A stretch of DNA of 57,271 nucleotides from an actinobacterium SCGC AAA278-I18 (GCA_000378865.1 KB900402.1:1857-59127); one strand, 5' to 3'; positions 40,079-50,231 are shown, counted from the stretch's first letter. The notes: generated from the letters alone by a model not told the origin. Program-made: numbers and translations.

Positions 40079-41269
40079 ATGGCTATCGTTGGCGTGCTGG
40101 CATTTGTAATTGCGCTTTTGTTATCGGTAATGATTCATGAGGCCGGGCATTATTTAACCGCTAAAAAATTTGGTATGAAGGTTACTGAGTTCTTTTTAGG
40201 TTTTGGGCAAAAGATTTGGTCAGCACAACGCGGTGAGACTGAGTTTGGTGTGAAAGTAATTCCAGCTGGTGGCTACTGCCGAATTGTTGGCATGTCAGCC
40301 CGGGAGGAGTTAAGTCCAGCAGATTCTGATCGGGCTTTTATTAAGGCATCAGTTGGCAGGCGGCTAATTGTTTTAGGTGCTGGATCATTTTTACACTTTG
40401 TTATTGGCTTTATTTTATTACTACTACTTTTTTCCACTGCTGGCGTAACCTCTGTAACTAGCACAGTTGAAAAGGTAAGTGAGTGCATTCCACAAACTGC
40501 AACTGAGGCTTGCTCTGCTAAATCAACACCCTCACCTGCAAAAAATGTTGGCATATTAGCTGGGGACAAAATTACCAAGGTTGATGGCATATCTTATAAA
40601 GAGTGGGCAGATGTTGTTAAAAAAATCAGAGCATCTGCTGGAAAGCAACTTGAGGTAACTATTGAGCGAAACGGTATGCCGATTAATATTTTAGTTACAC
40701 CAGCGGGCAGAGATGTAGATGGCAAGGTGATTGGTGTATTAGGTGTAGTAAATAAAGTTGGGACGGTAACTTATGGAGCGGGTGAGGCAACTGTTAAAGC
40801 AAGTAAATTCACTGGTGAGATTTTGCAAAATAGCATTACCTCATTAATTTCCTTGCCAGCAAAAATACCTGATTTAGTAAAGCAAACATTTGGTGGTCAA
40901 AAGCGTGATGCACAAGGGCTAGTTGGCGTAGTGGGTGTAGCTAGAGTAAGTGGTGAGACTGCAAATACGAAGGCATTAACTACACGGGAGAAGATCGCAA
41001 CCTTTATTTTAATTATTGCATCCCTTAATTTATTTGTTGGCATGTTTAATATGCTGCCACTACTGCCACTAGATGGTGGACATATGGCAGTTGCTCTTGC
41101 AGATGGTCTGCGTAATTTTCTAGCTAGTAGGCGGGGTTTGCCAAAGCCAGCACCATTTGATGTTGAACGGCTCACACCAATTACCATGGCAGTCTTTGTA
41201 TTAATGGCTGGTTTATCAATTCTTCTACTAGCCGCAGATATCTTTAACCCAATTAGAATGAATTTCTAG
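40079..41269 (+). CDS. rseP: Site-2 protease RseP/Rip1 family
   Basis: Intramembrane zinc metalloprotease that cleaves anti-sigma factors and signal peptides in relatives, 396 aa. The active site H20-E-A-G-H24 is in the first helix, with the second metal-ligand motif MLPLLPLDGGHM near the C-terminal helices. A PDZ domain (about residues 150-230, AGDKITKVDGISYKEW) lies between. It starts right after the dxr stop, the usual dxr-rseP-ispG order. Confidence 0.92.
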   Translation: MAIVGVLAFVIALLLSVMIHEAGHYLTAKKFGMKVTEFFLGFGQKIWSAQRGETEFGVKVIPAGGYCRIVGMSAREELSPADSDRAFIKASVGRRLIVLGAGSFLHFVIGFILLLLLFSTAGVTSVTSTVEKVSECIPQTATEACSAKSTPSPAKNVGILAGDKITKVDGISYKEWADVVKKIRASAGKQLEVTIERNGMPINILVTPAGRDVDGKVIGVLGVVNKVGTVTYGAGEATVKASKFTGEILQNSITSLISLPAKIPDLVKQTFGGQKRDAQGLVGVVGVARVSGETANTKALTTREKIATFILIIASLNLFVGMFNMLPLLPLDGGHMAVALADGLRNFLASRRGLPKPAPFDVERLTPITMAVFVLMAGLSILLLAADIFNPIRMNF

Positions 41270-41270
41270 A

Positions 41271-41276
41271 TAGGCT
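41271..41276 (+). promoter_or_regulatory. -10 element of ispG
   Basis: TAGGCT starts 2 nt after the rseP stop codon and lies 6 nt before the ispG ATG at 41283, with no Shine-Dalgarno sequence. This is a clear leaderless arrangement. Confidence 0.5.
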
Positions 41277-41282
41277 TTACTC

Positions 41283-42434
41283 ATGGTTGATCTAGGTATT
41301 CCATCAGCTCCACCTGCAACACTTATGCCTCGGCGAAAAAGTAAACAATTAAAGGTTGGTTCAGTTTTAGTAGGTGGTGATGCACCAGTCTCTGTGCAAT
41401 CTATGTGCACAACTTTAACTGCTGATGTTGATGCCACCTTGCAACAGATTGCTGAGTTAACCGCCTCTGGTTGCCAAATTGTTAGAGTTGCTGTTCCCTC
41501 CCAAGATGATGCTGACGCACTTGCTCAGATTGCTAAGAAATCACAGATTCCAGTAATTGCAGATATTCACTTTCAACCTAAGTATATTTTTGCCGCAATT
41601 GATGCTGGCTGCGCAGCGGTTAGAGTAAATCCTGGAAATATTAAACAATTTGATGACAAGGTTAAAGAGGTTGCAAAAGCTGCCGGAGATGCAGGGATTC
41701 CAATTCGCATTGGTGTTAATGCTGGATCTTTAGATCCAAGATTGCTAGCAAAGTATGGCAAGGCAACACCTGAAGCGTTAGCTGAGTCTGCGCTATGGGA
41801 GGCATCCTTATTTGAGGAGCATGGCTTTAGCGATATTAAGATCTCTGTTAAACATCATGATCCAGTAACTATGGTTAAGGCTTATCGGATACTTGCTGCA
41901 AAGTGTGATTACCCATTACATCTTGGTGTTACTGAGGCTGGACCAATTTTTCAAGGCACAATTAAATCTGCTACCGCATTTGGCATATTACTTGCTGAAG
42001 GAATTGGCGACACAATCAGAGTTTCACTCTCTGCCCCACCAGTGGAGGAGGTAAAGGTTGGTATTTCAATTTTAGAATCACTCAACCTGCGCCAACGTAA
42101 ATTAGAGATTGTCTCCTGTCCTTCATGTGGGCGGGCCCAGGTTGATGTTTATACCTTGGCTGAAAAAGTTCAAGCTGGATTAGCGGGAATGACTGTGCCA
42201 CTTCGTGTTGCAGTAATGGGCTGTGTTGTTAATGGACCAGGTGAGGCAAGAGAGGCAGATCTTGGTGTGGCATCTGGAAATGGTAAGGGACAGATATTTG
42301 TAAAGGGTGAGGTAATTAAAACTGTGCCAGAGGCACAGATTGTTGAGACATTAATTGAAGAGGCGATGCGTCTTGCTGAACAGATGGAGGCAGCTGGTGT
42401 GGCATCAGGTAAGCCATCAGTTGCAGTTTCCTAA
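41283..42434 (+). CDS. ispG: 4-hydroxy-3-methylbut-2-en-1-yl diphosphate synthase
   Basis: Fe-S enzyme of the MEP pathway (GcpE), 383 aa, the short bacterial form. [33 protein letters not shown] and the cluster cysteines in [11 protein letters not shown] and [10 protein letters not shown] are visible. The promoter at 41271-41276 probably gives it its own leaderless mRNA in addition to read-through from dxr-rseP. Confidence 0.96.
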   Translation: MVDLGIPSAPPATLMPRRKSKQLKVGSVLVGGDAPVSVQSMCTTLTADVDATLQQIAELTASGCQIVRVAVPSQDDADALAQIAKKSQIPVIADIHFQPKYIFAAIDAGCAAVRVNPGNIKQFDDKVKEVAKAAGDAGIPIRIGVNAGSLDPRLLAKYGKATPEALAESALWEASLFEEHGFSDIKISVKHHDPVTMVKAYRILAAKCDYPLHLGVTEAGPIFQGTIKSATAFGILLAEGIGDTIRVSLSAPPVEEVKVGISILESLNLRQRKLEIVSCPSCGRAQVDVYTLAEKVQAGLAGMTVPLRVAVMGCVVNGPGEAREADLGVASGNGKGQIFVKGEVIKTVPEAQIVETLIEEAMRLAEQMEAAGVASGKPSVAVS

Positions 42435-42447
42435 TTCTTATAACCTT

Positions 42448-42618
42448 TTAAATATTACTTTTCCAAAAAGCATACCAAATATAAGCTATAGCAAATATAA
42501 AAATAATTAAGATAACATCCCAAAATCTTCCACCAGCATCAGAATCAAATGCCAATTTAATTGAGTATAAGCCAAGGCAAATAATTACGATAAAGCCTGC
42601 GATAGCAAAAATTGCCAT
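42448..42618 (-). CDS. Small membrane protein, 56 aa, two helices
   Basis: The frame from ATG 42618 codes 56 residues: helix one AIFAIAGFIVIICLGLYSI, a short loop KLAFDSDAGGRF, helix two WDVILIIFIFAIAYIWYAF, and the tail WKSNI. On the minus strand TAACAT (42625-42630) lies 6 nt before the ATG and TTTACA (42649-42654) 18 nt further, a complete leaderless promoter. No family is recognised. It is convergent with ispG across a 13-nt gap and divergent from proS. The promoter fit makes it much better supported than a random frame. Confidence 0.65.
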   Translation of the reverse strand: MAIFAIAGFIVIICLGLYSIKLAFDSDAGGRFWDVILIIFIFAIAYIWYAFWKSNI

Positions 42619-42624
42619 GTATAA

Positions 42625-42654
42625 ATGTTACGCCTCATTTTTTACCGCTGTAAA
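42625..42654 (-). promoter_or_regulatory. Promoter of the 56-aa membrane protein gene
   Basis: Minus strand: TTTACA (42649-42654), an 18-nt spacer, TAACAT (42625-42630), then 6 nt to the ATG at 42618. Confidence 0.55.
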
Positions 42655-42660
42655 AGACCA

Positions 42661-42705
42661 GCCGAGCAGCTCAGGCTTTTAATCTACAATATCTTCTGCC
42701 TGAGC
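42661..42705. terminator. Two overlapping hairpins in the gap before proS
   Basis: GCC-GAG-cag-CTC-a-GGC (42661-42676) followed by TTTT forms a terminator-like hairpin on the plus strand. It overlaps a second, perfect 8-bp pair GCTCAGGC (42669-42676) and GCCTGAGC (42698-42705) with a 21-nt loop and a TTTTT run at 42713-42717. Only one can form at a time. The remaining sequence to proS shows nothing further. Confidence 0.4.
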
Positions 42706-42792
42706 GTAAAGATTTTTGCCTTAATTGGAATAATTACAGATTAATTGGGGCACTTTCTACCCTGCCTCATTAGTTCATTCCAATTGTGTAGG

Positions 42793-42798
42793 TAGGCT
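42793..42798 (+). promoter_or_regulatory. -10 element of proS
   Basis: TAGGCT lies 6 nt before ATG 42805, without a Shine-Dalgarno sequence. The same hexamer and spacing are used at ispG, and this fixes the proS start. Confidence 0.55.
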
Positions 42799-42804
42799 TT
42801 GCCC

Positions 42805-44520
42805 ATGTTAAAGATGTCCACCTTATTACTTCGCACACTGCGAGATGATCCAGCAGATGCTGAGGTGGCATCCCACCGATTACTAGTAAGAGCAGGTTTT
42901 GTGCGCAGAATTGCCGCTGGTATTTATTCATGGCTGCCACTTGGTTACCGCACATTTAGAAAGATTGAACAGGTAGTGCGAGAAGAGATGGATGCAGCTG
43001 GCTTTCAAGAGGTGCACTTTCCAGCATTGCTGCCAAAGGAGCCATATGAATCAACAAATCGTTGGAGTGAGTACGGGCCAGATTTATTTAGATTACAAGA
43101 TCGTAAAGGTAATGATTACCTACTAGGACCAACTCATGAAGAGATGTTCACCTTAATGGTTAAGGGTGAGTTTTCATCATATAAAGATCTGCCACTTTCT
43201 ATTTACCAAATACAGACAAAGTATCGAGATGAAACACGTCCACGGAGTGGAATTATTAGAGGACGAGAGTTTGTTATGAAGGATTCATATAGCTTTGATC
43301 TAGATGATGAAGGACTTGAAGTTTCATATAACAAACACCGGGCAGCTTATATAAAAACCTTTGACAGATTAGGTCTTAAATACAACATTGTTTCGGCAAT
43401 GAGTGGTGCGATGGGTGGATCAAAATCTGAGGAGTTTTTAGCACCATGCCCAACTGGTGAAGATACATATGTGCTTTGTAATTCTTGCGGCTATGCGGCA
43501 AATGTTGAGGCGATGGTTACCAAGATTGCACCATTTAAGGGTGAGAAAGCACCTGCAATTGAATTACTTGATACCCCAAACACTCCAACTATAGATTCAT
43601 TAGTTGAGGTATTAAATAAGAAGTATGCAGCAAATATCACAGCGGCTAATACTTTAAAAAATATATTGCTTATGGCAGATGGTGCGCCAATCTCAGTATT
43701 AGTACCAGGTGATCGTGAGGTTGATTTAAAACGGCTTGGCGCGAATCTGCCTGGAGTTAAAGATTTAAATTTATTTGAGGATGCAGATTTTGCTAAGTAT
43801 CCAAAATTAGCTAAAGGTTATGTTGGACCACAAGATGCTAAATCATTTGGTTTAACACTTTATGCCGACCCAAGAGTTGTTGAAGGCTCATCCTGGGTTA
43901 CTGGTGGAAATAAAAAAGATGTGCATGCCAGGTATGTAACATGTGGGCGAGATTTTAAGGTTGAGCATTATGTTGAGGCAGCTGAAGTGAAAGCCGGAGA
44001 TAGCTGTCCTAAGTGTGAGAAGGCGGTAATTATTGATCGAGCAATTGAGATTGGCCATATTTTTCAACTAGGCAGAAAGTATGCACAAAGTTTAGGTCTT
44101 ACTGTTTTAGATAAAGATGGTAAGCCAAAGGTAGTAACAATGGGCTCTTATGGAATTGGGGTATCAAGGGCGGTAGCAGCAGTAGCAGAGCAAACCTATG
44201 ATGAACTTGGACTTTGTTGGCCAGCTGAGATTGCACCTGCTGATGTTCACATTGTGGCAACTGGTAAAGAGGATCAACCATTTGATGTGGCGGAGAAGAT
44301 TGCTAAAGATTTAGAGGCAAAAGGTTTAGAGGTCTTACTTGATGATCGACGTGAGGCAAGTGCGGGCGTTAAGTTTAAAGATGCAGAATTAATTGGTATT
44401 CCTAAGATAATTATTGTTGGCAAAGCATTAGTAGATGGCAAGGTTGAGATCAGAGATCGCAAATCTGGTGATAAGCAAGAGGTGTTACTAGCTGATGTAG
44501 TTAAAACATTAGTTAAGTAA
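42805..44520 (+). CDS. proS: Prolyl-tRNA synthetase, bacterial type
   Basis: Class II aminoacyl-tRNA synthetase charging tRNA-Pro, 571 aa. ATG 42805 (MLKMSTLLLRTLRD) is set by the leaderless promoter; an in-frame TTG two codons upstream lies in the spacer. Motif 2 and 3 regions are present (YRDETRPRSGIIRGREFVMKD; MGSYGIGVSRAVAAVAEQ). The insertion of about 150 residues starting near 240 is the YbaK-like editing domain that clears Ala-tRNA-Pro. A C-terminal anticodon-binding domain follows. Confidence 0.96.
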   Translation: MLKMSTLLLRTLRDDPADAEVASHRLLVRAGFVRRIAAGIYSWLPLGYRTFRKIEQVVREEMDAAGFQEVHFPALLPKEPYESTNRWSEYGPDLFRLQDRKGNDYLLGPTHEEMFTLMVKGEFSSYKDLPLSIYQIQTKYRDETRPRSGIIRGREFVMKDSYSFDLDDEGLEVSYNKHRAAYIKTFDRLGLKYNIVSAMSGAMGGSKSEEFLAPCPTGEDTYVLCNSCGYAANVEAMVTKIAPFKGEKAPAIELLDTPNTPTIDSLVEVLNKKYAANITAANTLKNILLMADGAPISVLVPGDREVDLKRLGANLPGVKDLNLFEDADFAKYPKLAKGYVGPQDAKSFGLTLYADPRVVEGSSWVTGGNKKDVHARYVTCGRDFKVEHYVEAAEVKAGDSCPKCEKAVIIDRAIEIGHIFQLGRKYAQSLGLTVLDKDGKPKVVTMGSYGIGVSRAVAAVAEQTYDELGLCWPAEIAPADVHIVATGKEDQPFDVAEKIAKDLEAKGLEVLLDDRREASAGVKFKDAELIGIPKIIIVGKALVDGKVEIRDRKSGDKQEVLLADVVKTLVK

Positions 44521-44523
44521 TCT

Positions 44524-45291
44524 ATGAGCGTTGAGGTTTTAATTTTTTTGGCAATCGCCTCAGGATTTGCTGGCTTTGTTGATGCGATGGCAGGTGGCGG
44601 TGGATTAATTCAATTACCAGCATTAATCATTGGGCTACCTAACAAAGAGCTGCCGTTAATCTTAGGAACTAATAAGGTGCCATCAATATTTGGTACAAGT
44701 GCTGCAGCCCGTAATTACTTTAAGAATTTAAAGCCAGATATCCCACTGACCATCACCATGATGGTGCCAGCATTTATTGGCTCAATGGCTGGGGCAGCCT
44801 TTGCTGCCTCTGTGCCAAAGGAGTTCTTTAAACCCTTTATTGTTTTGTTACTAACATCAGTTGCCATCTATACCTGGCGCAAACCAGAGCTAGGAATGAG
44901 TGAGAATTTAAAGTTTACCAATCAAAAAAGATTATTTCTGGTGGCATTAATTGGATTATTTATTGGTTTTTATGATGGCATCTTTGGTCCAGGAACTGGC
45001 ACATTTTTAGTATTCTTTTTAGTCTCAGGTATTGGTTACGCCTTCCTTAAAGCCTCTGGCACTGCCAAGTTAGTAAATATTGCAACTAATGCAGGTGCTA
45101 TTTTAAGTTTTCAAATAACTGGCCATATCTGGTGGCAATTAGGTTTACTGCTCGCCATTGCAAATGTGAGTGGAGCAATACTTGGCTCTCGTCTTGCAAT
45201 CAAAGGTGGATCCCCGCTGGTTCGTAAAGTTTTCTTAGCCGTTACCTTCCTGCTTATCACCCGCGTTGCCTGGGATACCTTTATAAGTTAA
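44524..45291 (+). CDS. TauE/SafE-family (TSUP) membrane permease
   Basis: Polytopic membrane protein of about eight helices, 255 aa. GFVDAMAGGGGLIQLPALI near the N terminus and YDGIFGPGTGTFLVF in the second half are the paired repeats of the sulfite exporter TauE/SafE family. It starts 3 nt after the proS stop. The transported anion (sulfite, sulfonate or another acid) is not evident, and no sulfur gene lies nearby. Confidence 0.85.
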   Translation: MSVEVLIFLAIASGFAGFVDAMAGGGGLIQLPALIIGLPNKELPLILGTNKVPSIFGTSAAARNYFKNLKPDIPLTITMMVPAFIGSMAGAAFAASVPKEFFKPFIVLLLTSVAIYTWRKPELGMSENLKFTNQKRLFLVALIGLFIGFYDGIFGPGTGTFLVFFLVSGIGYAFLKASGTAKLVNIATNAGAILSFQITGHIWWQLGLLLAIANVSGAILGSRLAIKGGSPLVRKVFLAVTFLLITRVAWDTFIS

Positions 45292-45326
45292 ACTAATCTC
45301 ACAACTTAATATCGAAGAAGGAAATT

Positions 45327-45773
45327 ATGGGAAAGAAAGAAGAAATATCAGCGGTGATTACTCCCGCATTAGCCAAACTTGAATTTTATTTAGAGGATAT
45401 AACAATCACCTCAGCTGGCAAGCGCAGCATGCTGACTGTAATAGTAGATGCTGATGCACATCTATCACTTGATCAGGTGACCGTTGCAACTAAAGCAATT
45501 GGTGAGTTGGTAGAAGGTATTCAAAGTTTAGGCGATACCCCATTCACACTTGAGGTGACATCTCCTGGTATAGATCGCCCCCTTACAAAGCCTCGTCATT
45601 GGCGCAAAAATATTGATCGATTAATTAAGGTTATTTTGCTAGATGGCACAGAGGTTAAGGGCAGAATTAAGGATGCTTCGGAATTATCTGCAACAGTTGA
45701 TCAGCAGGTAATTTTATTTACCGATATCAAGCGAGCCACACTTGAGATTGAATTTAAGCAGGTGGGCAAGTGA
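45327..45773 (+). CDS. rimP: Ribosome maturation factor RimP
   Basis: Assists 30S assembly, 148 aa. The N-terminal domain with LEDITITSAGKRSMLTVIVD and the GDTPFTLEVTSPGIDRPLTKPRHW motif are diagnostic. ATG 45327 has AAGAAGGA upstream, with TAAACT near 45289 as a possible -10. The stop overlaps the nusA GTG start. Confidence 0.94.
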   Translation: MGKKEEISAVITPALAKLEFYLEDITITSAGKRSMLTVIVDADAHLSLDQVTVATKAIGELVEGIQSLGDTPFTLEVTSPGIDRPLTKPRHWRKNIDRLIKVILLDGTEVKGRIKDASELSATVDQQVILFTDIKRATLEIEFKQVGK

Positions 45774-46798
45774 GTGTTGAGATTGAAGCACTTAAGATTT
45801 TGGCACAAGAGAAGAAGTTACCGCTTGAGCGGTTGATTAATGCTATTGAAAATGAGGTGGCAGCAGCTTATGCAACCTTGCCAGATGCCAAGCCACATGG
45901 GCGAGCGGTTTTAAATCGCCAAACTGGTGAATTAGTTATTTATGTGCCAGTGCTAGGACCAGATGGTGATCGCATCGATACCGTAACTGATAATCCAGAT
46001 GGCTTTACTAAGTTGGCAGATAAGACTGCAAGAAAAGTAATTAAAGAAAAGATGCGCGAGGCTAAAGATCTTGAGGTTGTAACTGAGTTCTCTGGAAGTG
46101 TTGGTGATGTAATTGGTGGGGTAGTGCAGCAAGGCAGAGATGCAGAGGTTATCTATGTCAGCTTGGGCAGAGTTGAGGGAAAGGTGCCACCAGCTGAGCA
46201 GGTAAAGGGTGAAGTTTTCAAACATGGAGATCGAATTAAATGTTTTGTAGTTGATGTTAAGCAGGGAGAGAAAGGACCTGAGGTGACACTTTCTCGCTCG
46301 CATCCAGCATTTGTAAAGATGTTATTTGCTCTTGAAGTTCCAGAGATTAAAGAGCGGGTGGTAGATATTGTTGGAATTGCAAGAGAGCCAGGGGCAAGAA
46401 CAAAGTTATCGGTTAGAACTCATCGCGCAGGAGTTAGCGCAAAGGGTGCGCTAATTGGTCCGCAGGGAAGCCGTGCGCAAAATGTGATGAATGAATTAAA
46501 TGGTGAAAAGATTGACATTATTGATTTCTCTGAAGATCCAGCAACCTATGTGGCAAATGCATTAGCACCTGCCCGGGTTACCTCAGTTGAGATTGTTGAT
46601 CTAGAGAGTAAATCTGCGAAGGTGGTAGTTCCTGATTTTCAATTATCACTTGCAATTGGTAAAGATGGCCAAAATGCCAGACTTGCTGCTCGGCTTACCC
46701 AATGGCGAATTGATATCCATCCAGATAATCCGGTAACCCATATTAAGGCGGAAAAAGCAGAGGAAGTAGATGCTATTTCACCTGTTGAAGGGGCTTAG
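45770..46798 (+). CDS. nusA: Transcription termination/antitermination factor NusA
   Basis: RNA polymerase-binding elongation factor, 342 aa, the short actinobacterial form without C-terminal acidic repeats. An N-terminal RNAP-binding domain, an S1 domain (about residues 115-190) and two KH domains (GPQGSRAQNVMNELNGEKID; IGKDGQNARLAARLTQWRID) are in order. GTG 45770 overlaps rimP by 4 nt. Confidence 0.95.
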   Translation: MSVEIEALKILAQEKKLPLERLINAIENEVAAAYATLPDAKPHGRAVLNRQTGELVIYVPVLGPDGDRIDTVTDNPDGFTKLADKTARKVIKEKMREAKDLEVVTEFSGSVGDVIGGVVQQGRDAEVIYVSLGRVEGKVPPAEQVKGEVFKHGDRIKCFVVDVKQGEKGPEVTLSRSHPAFVKMLFALEVPEIKERVVDIVGIAREPGARTKLSVRTHRAGVSAKGALIGPQGSRAQNVMNELNGEKIDIIDFSEDPATYVANALAPARVTSVEIVDLESKSAKVVVPDFQLSLAIGKDGQNARLAARLTQWRIDIHPDNPVTHIKAEKAEEVDAISPVEGA

Positions 46799-46810
46799 GG
46801 TAGGGTTGGG

Positions 46811-47071
46811 ATGTTCAGTAAAAAGCAACCACAGCGCAGTTGTATCGCCTGTCGAAGTTTAGAAAATTGGACAGATTTAATTCGCACGGTTTTACTCGGC
46901 AATGAAATAAAGGTCGATATAAATCATCGAATGACTGGTCGGGGAGCATGGCTGCATGGCAAATGTTTTCCGGTAGCAATCGAGCGAAAAGCTTTTAATC
47001 GTTCCTTCAAATATGAAGGTGAGATTAAATTTAAAGAGTTAGAAAATTACTTAAAAAATTTAAGTAATTAA
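46811..47071 (+). CDS. ylxR: YlxR-family RNA-binding / nucleoid-associated protein
   Basis: Small basic protein, 86 aa, of the nusA-infB operon. PQRSCIACR and MTGRGAWLHGKC are variants of the family motifs RTCIGCR and GRGAYLC. The function is poorly defined: RNA-binding and, in some bacteria, transcription-modulating roles. It starts 12 nt after nusA at ATG 46811; the repeated TAGGGT sequence just upstream gives no perfect leaderless spacing. Confidence 0.85.
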   Translation: MFSKKQPQRSCIACRSLENWTDLIRTVLLGNEIKVDINHRMTGRGAWLHGKCFPVAIERKAFNRSFKYEGEIKFKELENYLKNLSN

Positions 47072-47136
47072 CAAAAGTATGGAGCGAGCGAGAATGACAC
47101 TCTAATGAGCACTTCAAGATTATGAGTAGGTCTATT

Positions 47137-47142
47137 TAGGCT
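47137..47142 (+). promoter_or_regulatory. Possible -10 upstream of infB
   Basis: TAGGCT at 47137-47142 lies 37 nt before GTG 47180, with a poor -35 (TTCAAG, 47113-47118). It would give a short leader containing AAGGAG. infB may thus have a promoter in addition to nusA read-through. Confidence 0.3.
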
Positions 47143-47179
47143 CGTGCGTAAATAACGCGGGGCCAGAAGAAGGAGAAGT

Positions 47180-49804
47180 GTGGCCAAGGTCCGCGTTTAT
47201 GAATTAGCTAAAGAGTTAGGGCTTGAAAGTAAAGAGCTGCTAGCTAAGTTAGCAGAGGTCGGCGAATTTGTTCGATCTGCATCATCAACTGTTGAAGCAC
47301 CGGTTGTGCGCAAGTTGATGGATAAATTTCCAAATTTAGTACCGGCTGAGGCTGCGCCAAAAGCTAAGAAGGCACCTGCTAAAAAGGCAGCGGTTAAGAA
47401 AACTGTAAAGGTTGAGGATCTTCCTCCCGAATTACAACAAATGATTGAGGATGCAACACCAGCAGCAAGACCAGTAGCACCAACAGTACGTCCTGCCAAT
47501 AATCCATTTTCGACAACACCAACCACACCAGCTGGTGGAAACGCAATGCCACGTCCACCACGTGCTGGTAATAATCCATTTAGTTCAGGCGGTGGCGGAC
47601 CACGTCCACCTGCAAGACCAATTCGTCCAGGTGAACAAGGAAGAACTCCCGGAAAGTTACAACCAGGACAACGACCACCAATGTCAGGTGCTCGTCCTGG
47701 CTCTGTTCGTCCAGGTTTTGCTGCACGTCCTGCACAAAGTAATCCAAGGCCAACTGGTGGACCAAGTTCACGTCCAACAACTGGTTCATCTGCTTATCGC
47801 ACACCAGGTTCTGCTCCTGCTGCTTCACCATTTGGTGGTAAAGGTGGCGGCCGGCCTCCGCAAAGAGGTGGCGCAGCTGGTGCATTTGGTAAAGGTGGTA
47901 AAGGCAAAGGTAAAAATAGAGGACAAAAGAGTAAGAAAGAAAGACGTGAAGATTTTGAAAATCTACCAGCACCACAATTAGGTGGAGCAGTAGTTCCACG
48001 TGGTGATGGCAAGACTGTGGTGCGAATGCGACGGGGTGCAACACTGATGGATTTTGCAGAGAAAATTAGCGCAGATCCAGCCGCATTAGTCTCTGCTCTA
48101 TTTCATTTAGGTGAGATGGTTACGGCAACTCAATCAGTTGATGAGGATACCTTCACATTACTAGGTGCTGAGCTTGGCTTCTTAATTCAGATCGTAAGTC
48201 CTGAGGATGAAGATCGTGAGTTACTTGAAGAGTTTGATATTAATTTAGAGCAGGAGATTGCTCAGATTGATCCAGCTGATCTAGTTGTGCGCTCGCCAAT
48301 TGTCACAGTTATGGGACATGTTGATCATGGTAAGACTAGATTGCTTGATGCAATTCGTTCAACTGAGGTTGTTAAATCTGAAGCGGGCGGTATTACGCAA
48401 CATATTGGTGCATATCAAATTCATCATGATCACAATGGAACAAATCGTGCGATTACCTTTATCGATACCCCAGGACATGAAGCCTTTACCGCTATGCGTG
48501 CTCGAGGTGCAAAAGTTACAGATATCGCTGTACTAGTTGTGGCAGCAGATGATGGAGTTATGCCACAAACAATTGAAGCTTTAAATCACGCCCAAGCAGC
48601 AGATGTGCCCATCGTAGTTGCAGTTAACAAGATGGATAAAGAGGGTGCTAATCCAGATAAAATCCGTCAACAGTTAACTGAGTATAACTTAATTGCTGAG
48701 GAGTACGGCGGACAAACTATGTTTGTTAACGTCTCTGCTCTTTCTGGCAATGGTATTGATCAATTAATTGATGCGATCTTGCTAACCGCTGATGCAGCCA
48801 TTGATCTACGTGCGATTGCAGATGACATTGCAAGAGGAGTTGCAATTGAAGCAAATCTTGATAAGGGCCGTGGTCCAGTTGCAACTGTTTTAGTGCAACG
48901 TGGAACACTTCATGTGGGAGATGCGATTGTGGCCGGTGGTGCATATGGCCGCGTACGTGCGATGTTAGATGAACATGGTGAAGCGGTTGAAGTTGCTGGT
49001 CCATCTCGTCCAGTACAGGTTCTTGGCTTTACATCAGTACCAGGAGCTGGTGATTCATTTATTGTTGCCGAAGATGATCGAACTGCAAGACAAATTGCGG
49101 AAAAGCGTCAACTTGCTTCCCGCAACGCCTCACTTGCAAAAGCACGCAAGAAGGTTTCACTTGAAGACTTTATGGAGCAATCAAAGGTAAGTACCTTGAA
49201 CTTGATTCTAAAAGGAGATGTTTCTGGATCGGTAGAAGCATTAGAGGATGCGCTGTTGCAATTAGATGTTGGTACCGAGGTTGACTTAAGAGTTATTCAC
49301 CGTGGTGTTGGTGCAATTACTAAGAATGATGTGACTTTGGCATCTGCATCTACTGCGGTAATTATTGGCTTTAATGTTAAGCCGGAGCCACAGACCGCTG
49401 TCTTTGCCGAACATGAAGGCGTGGAGGTTAGGTTCTACACCGTTATCTACAAAGCAATTGAGGAGATTGAAGCATCTCTTAAAGGTCTGCTTAAGCCAGA
49501 GTTTGAAGAGGCTGTCCTTGGTAATGCTGAGGTTCGCGATATATTTAAATCAAGTAAATTTGGAAACATTGCAGGCTGCATAGTCTCTGATGGAAATATA
49601 CGTCGAAATGGCAAGGTGCGTACAATGCGTGCTGGTGTAGTTATTGGTGAAAACTTAAGCATTGAATCACTGCGTAGATTTAAAGATGATGCCACTGAGG
49701 TCCGTGAGGGCTTTGAGTGCGGTATTGGCCTTGGCTCATTTAAGGATCTGCAGGTAGGAGATGTAATTCAGGTTTATGAGATCCGTGAGAAAAAGCGGAC
49801 CTAA
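47180..49804 (+). CDS. infB: Translation initiation factor IF-2
   Basis: GTPase that places fMet-tRNA on the 30S subunit, 874 aa. An N-terminal IF2-N helical domain ([19 protein letters not shown]) is followed by a Lys/Ala stretch and a long disordered region rich in Pro, Arg and Gly (about residues 80-260). The GTPase has GHVDHGKT (379-386), DTPGHEAF and NKMDK; domains II-IV complete the protein. GTG 47180 has AAGGAG upstream. Long frames on the other reading frames of the Pro/Arg region are shadows. Confidence 0.96.
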   Translation: MAKVRVYELAKELGLESKELLAKLAEVGEFVRSASSTVEAPVVRKLMDKFPNLVPAEAAPKAKKAPAKKAAVKKTVKVEDLPPELQQMIEDATPAARPVAPTVRPANNPFSTTPTTPAGGNAMPRPPRAGNNPFSSGGGGPRPPARPIRPGEQGRTPGKLQPGQRPPMSGARPGSVRPGFAARPAQSNPRPTGGPSSRPTTGSSAYRTPGSAPAASPFGGKGGGRPPQRGGAAGAFGKGGKGKGKNRGQKSKKERREDFENLPAPQLGGAVVPRGDGKTVVRMRRGATLMDFAEKISADPAALVSALFHLGEMVTATQSVDEDTFTLLGAELGFLIQIVSPEDEDRELLEEFDINLEQEIAQIDPADLVVRSPIVTVMGHVDHGKTRLLDAIRSTEVVKSEAGGITQHIGAYQIHHDHNGTNRAITFIDTPGHEAFTAMRARGAKVTDIAVLVVAADDGVMPQTIEALNHAQAADVPIVVAVNKMDKEGANPDKIRQQLTEYNLIAEEYGGQTMFVNVSALSGNGIDQLIDAILLTADAAIDLRAIADDIARGVAIEANLDKGRGPVATVLVQRGTLHVGDAIVAGGAYGRVRAMLDEHGEAVEVAGPSRPVQVLGFTSVPGAGDSFIVAEDDRTARQIAEKRQLASRNASLAKARKKVSLEDFMEQSKVSTLNLILKGDVSGSVEALEDALLQLDVGTEVDLRVIHRGVGAITKNDVTLASASTAVIIGFNVKPEPQTAVFAEHEGVEVRFYTVIYKAIEEIEASLKGLLKPEFEEAVLGNAEVRDIFKSSKFGNIAGCIVSDGNIRRNGKVRTMRAGVVIGENLSIESLRRFKDDATEVREGFECGIGLGSFKDLQVGDVIQVYEIREKKRT

Positions 49805-49806
49805 TA

Positions 49807-50220
49807 ATGCCAAGTAATCGTGCGCTAAAGGTTGCAGATCGAATTAAAGAGTTGATTGCAACCACAATTGAATCAAGGGTTAAAGATCCACGGCTTGGTT
49901 TTGTAACCATTACCGATGTTCGAGTTACTGGTGATCTGCAACAAGCTTCAATCTTTTATACCGTGCTAGGTGATACTGCCGCGCATGAAGCAACCGCTGC
50001 AGCATTAAATAGCGCAAAAGGAATGTTGCGCTCTGAGGTTGGCCGCGCACTTGGACTTCGAATAACACCATCTCTTGAATTCTTTTTAGATGGCATGGCT
50101 GAATCTGCCTCTGCAATGAATGATTTAATTGAACAGATGCATAAAGCAGATGCTGAGCTTGCAAAGCTACGTGCAGGTGCTAAACCAGTTGCTGAAGATC
50201 CTTATAAAAAGCGTGATTAG
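49807..50220 (+). CDS. rbfA: Ribosome-binding factor A
   Basis: 30S maturation factor, 137 aa, KH-like fold. NRALKVADRIKELIATTIES, KDPRLGFVTITDVRVTGDLQ and LRSEVGRALGLRITPSLEFF are typical. It starts 2 nt after infB and is followed by truB, the standard order. Confidence 0.94.
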   Translation: MPSNRALKVADRIKELIATTIESRVKDPRLGFVTITDVRVTGDLQQASIFYTVLGDTAAHEATAAALNSAKGMLRSEVGRALGLRITPSLEFFLDGMAESASAMNDLIEQMHKADAELAKLRAGAKPVAEDPYKKRD

Positions 50221-50231
50221 TCGGTGAGTTA

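Noticed and set aside
47535-48044. Long plus- and minus-strand frames (about 150 codons) rich in His, Gln, Val and Leu inside infB
   Set aside because: They are alternative readings of the Pro/Gly/Arg-rich linker of IF-2, with low-complexity composition and no start signals.
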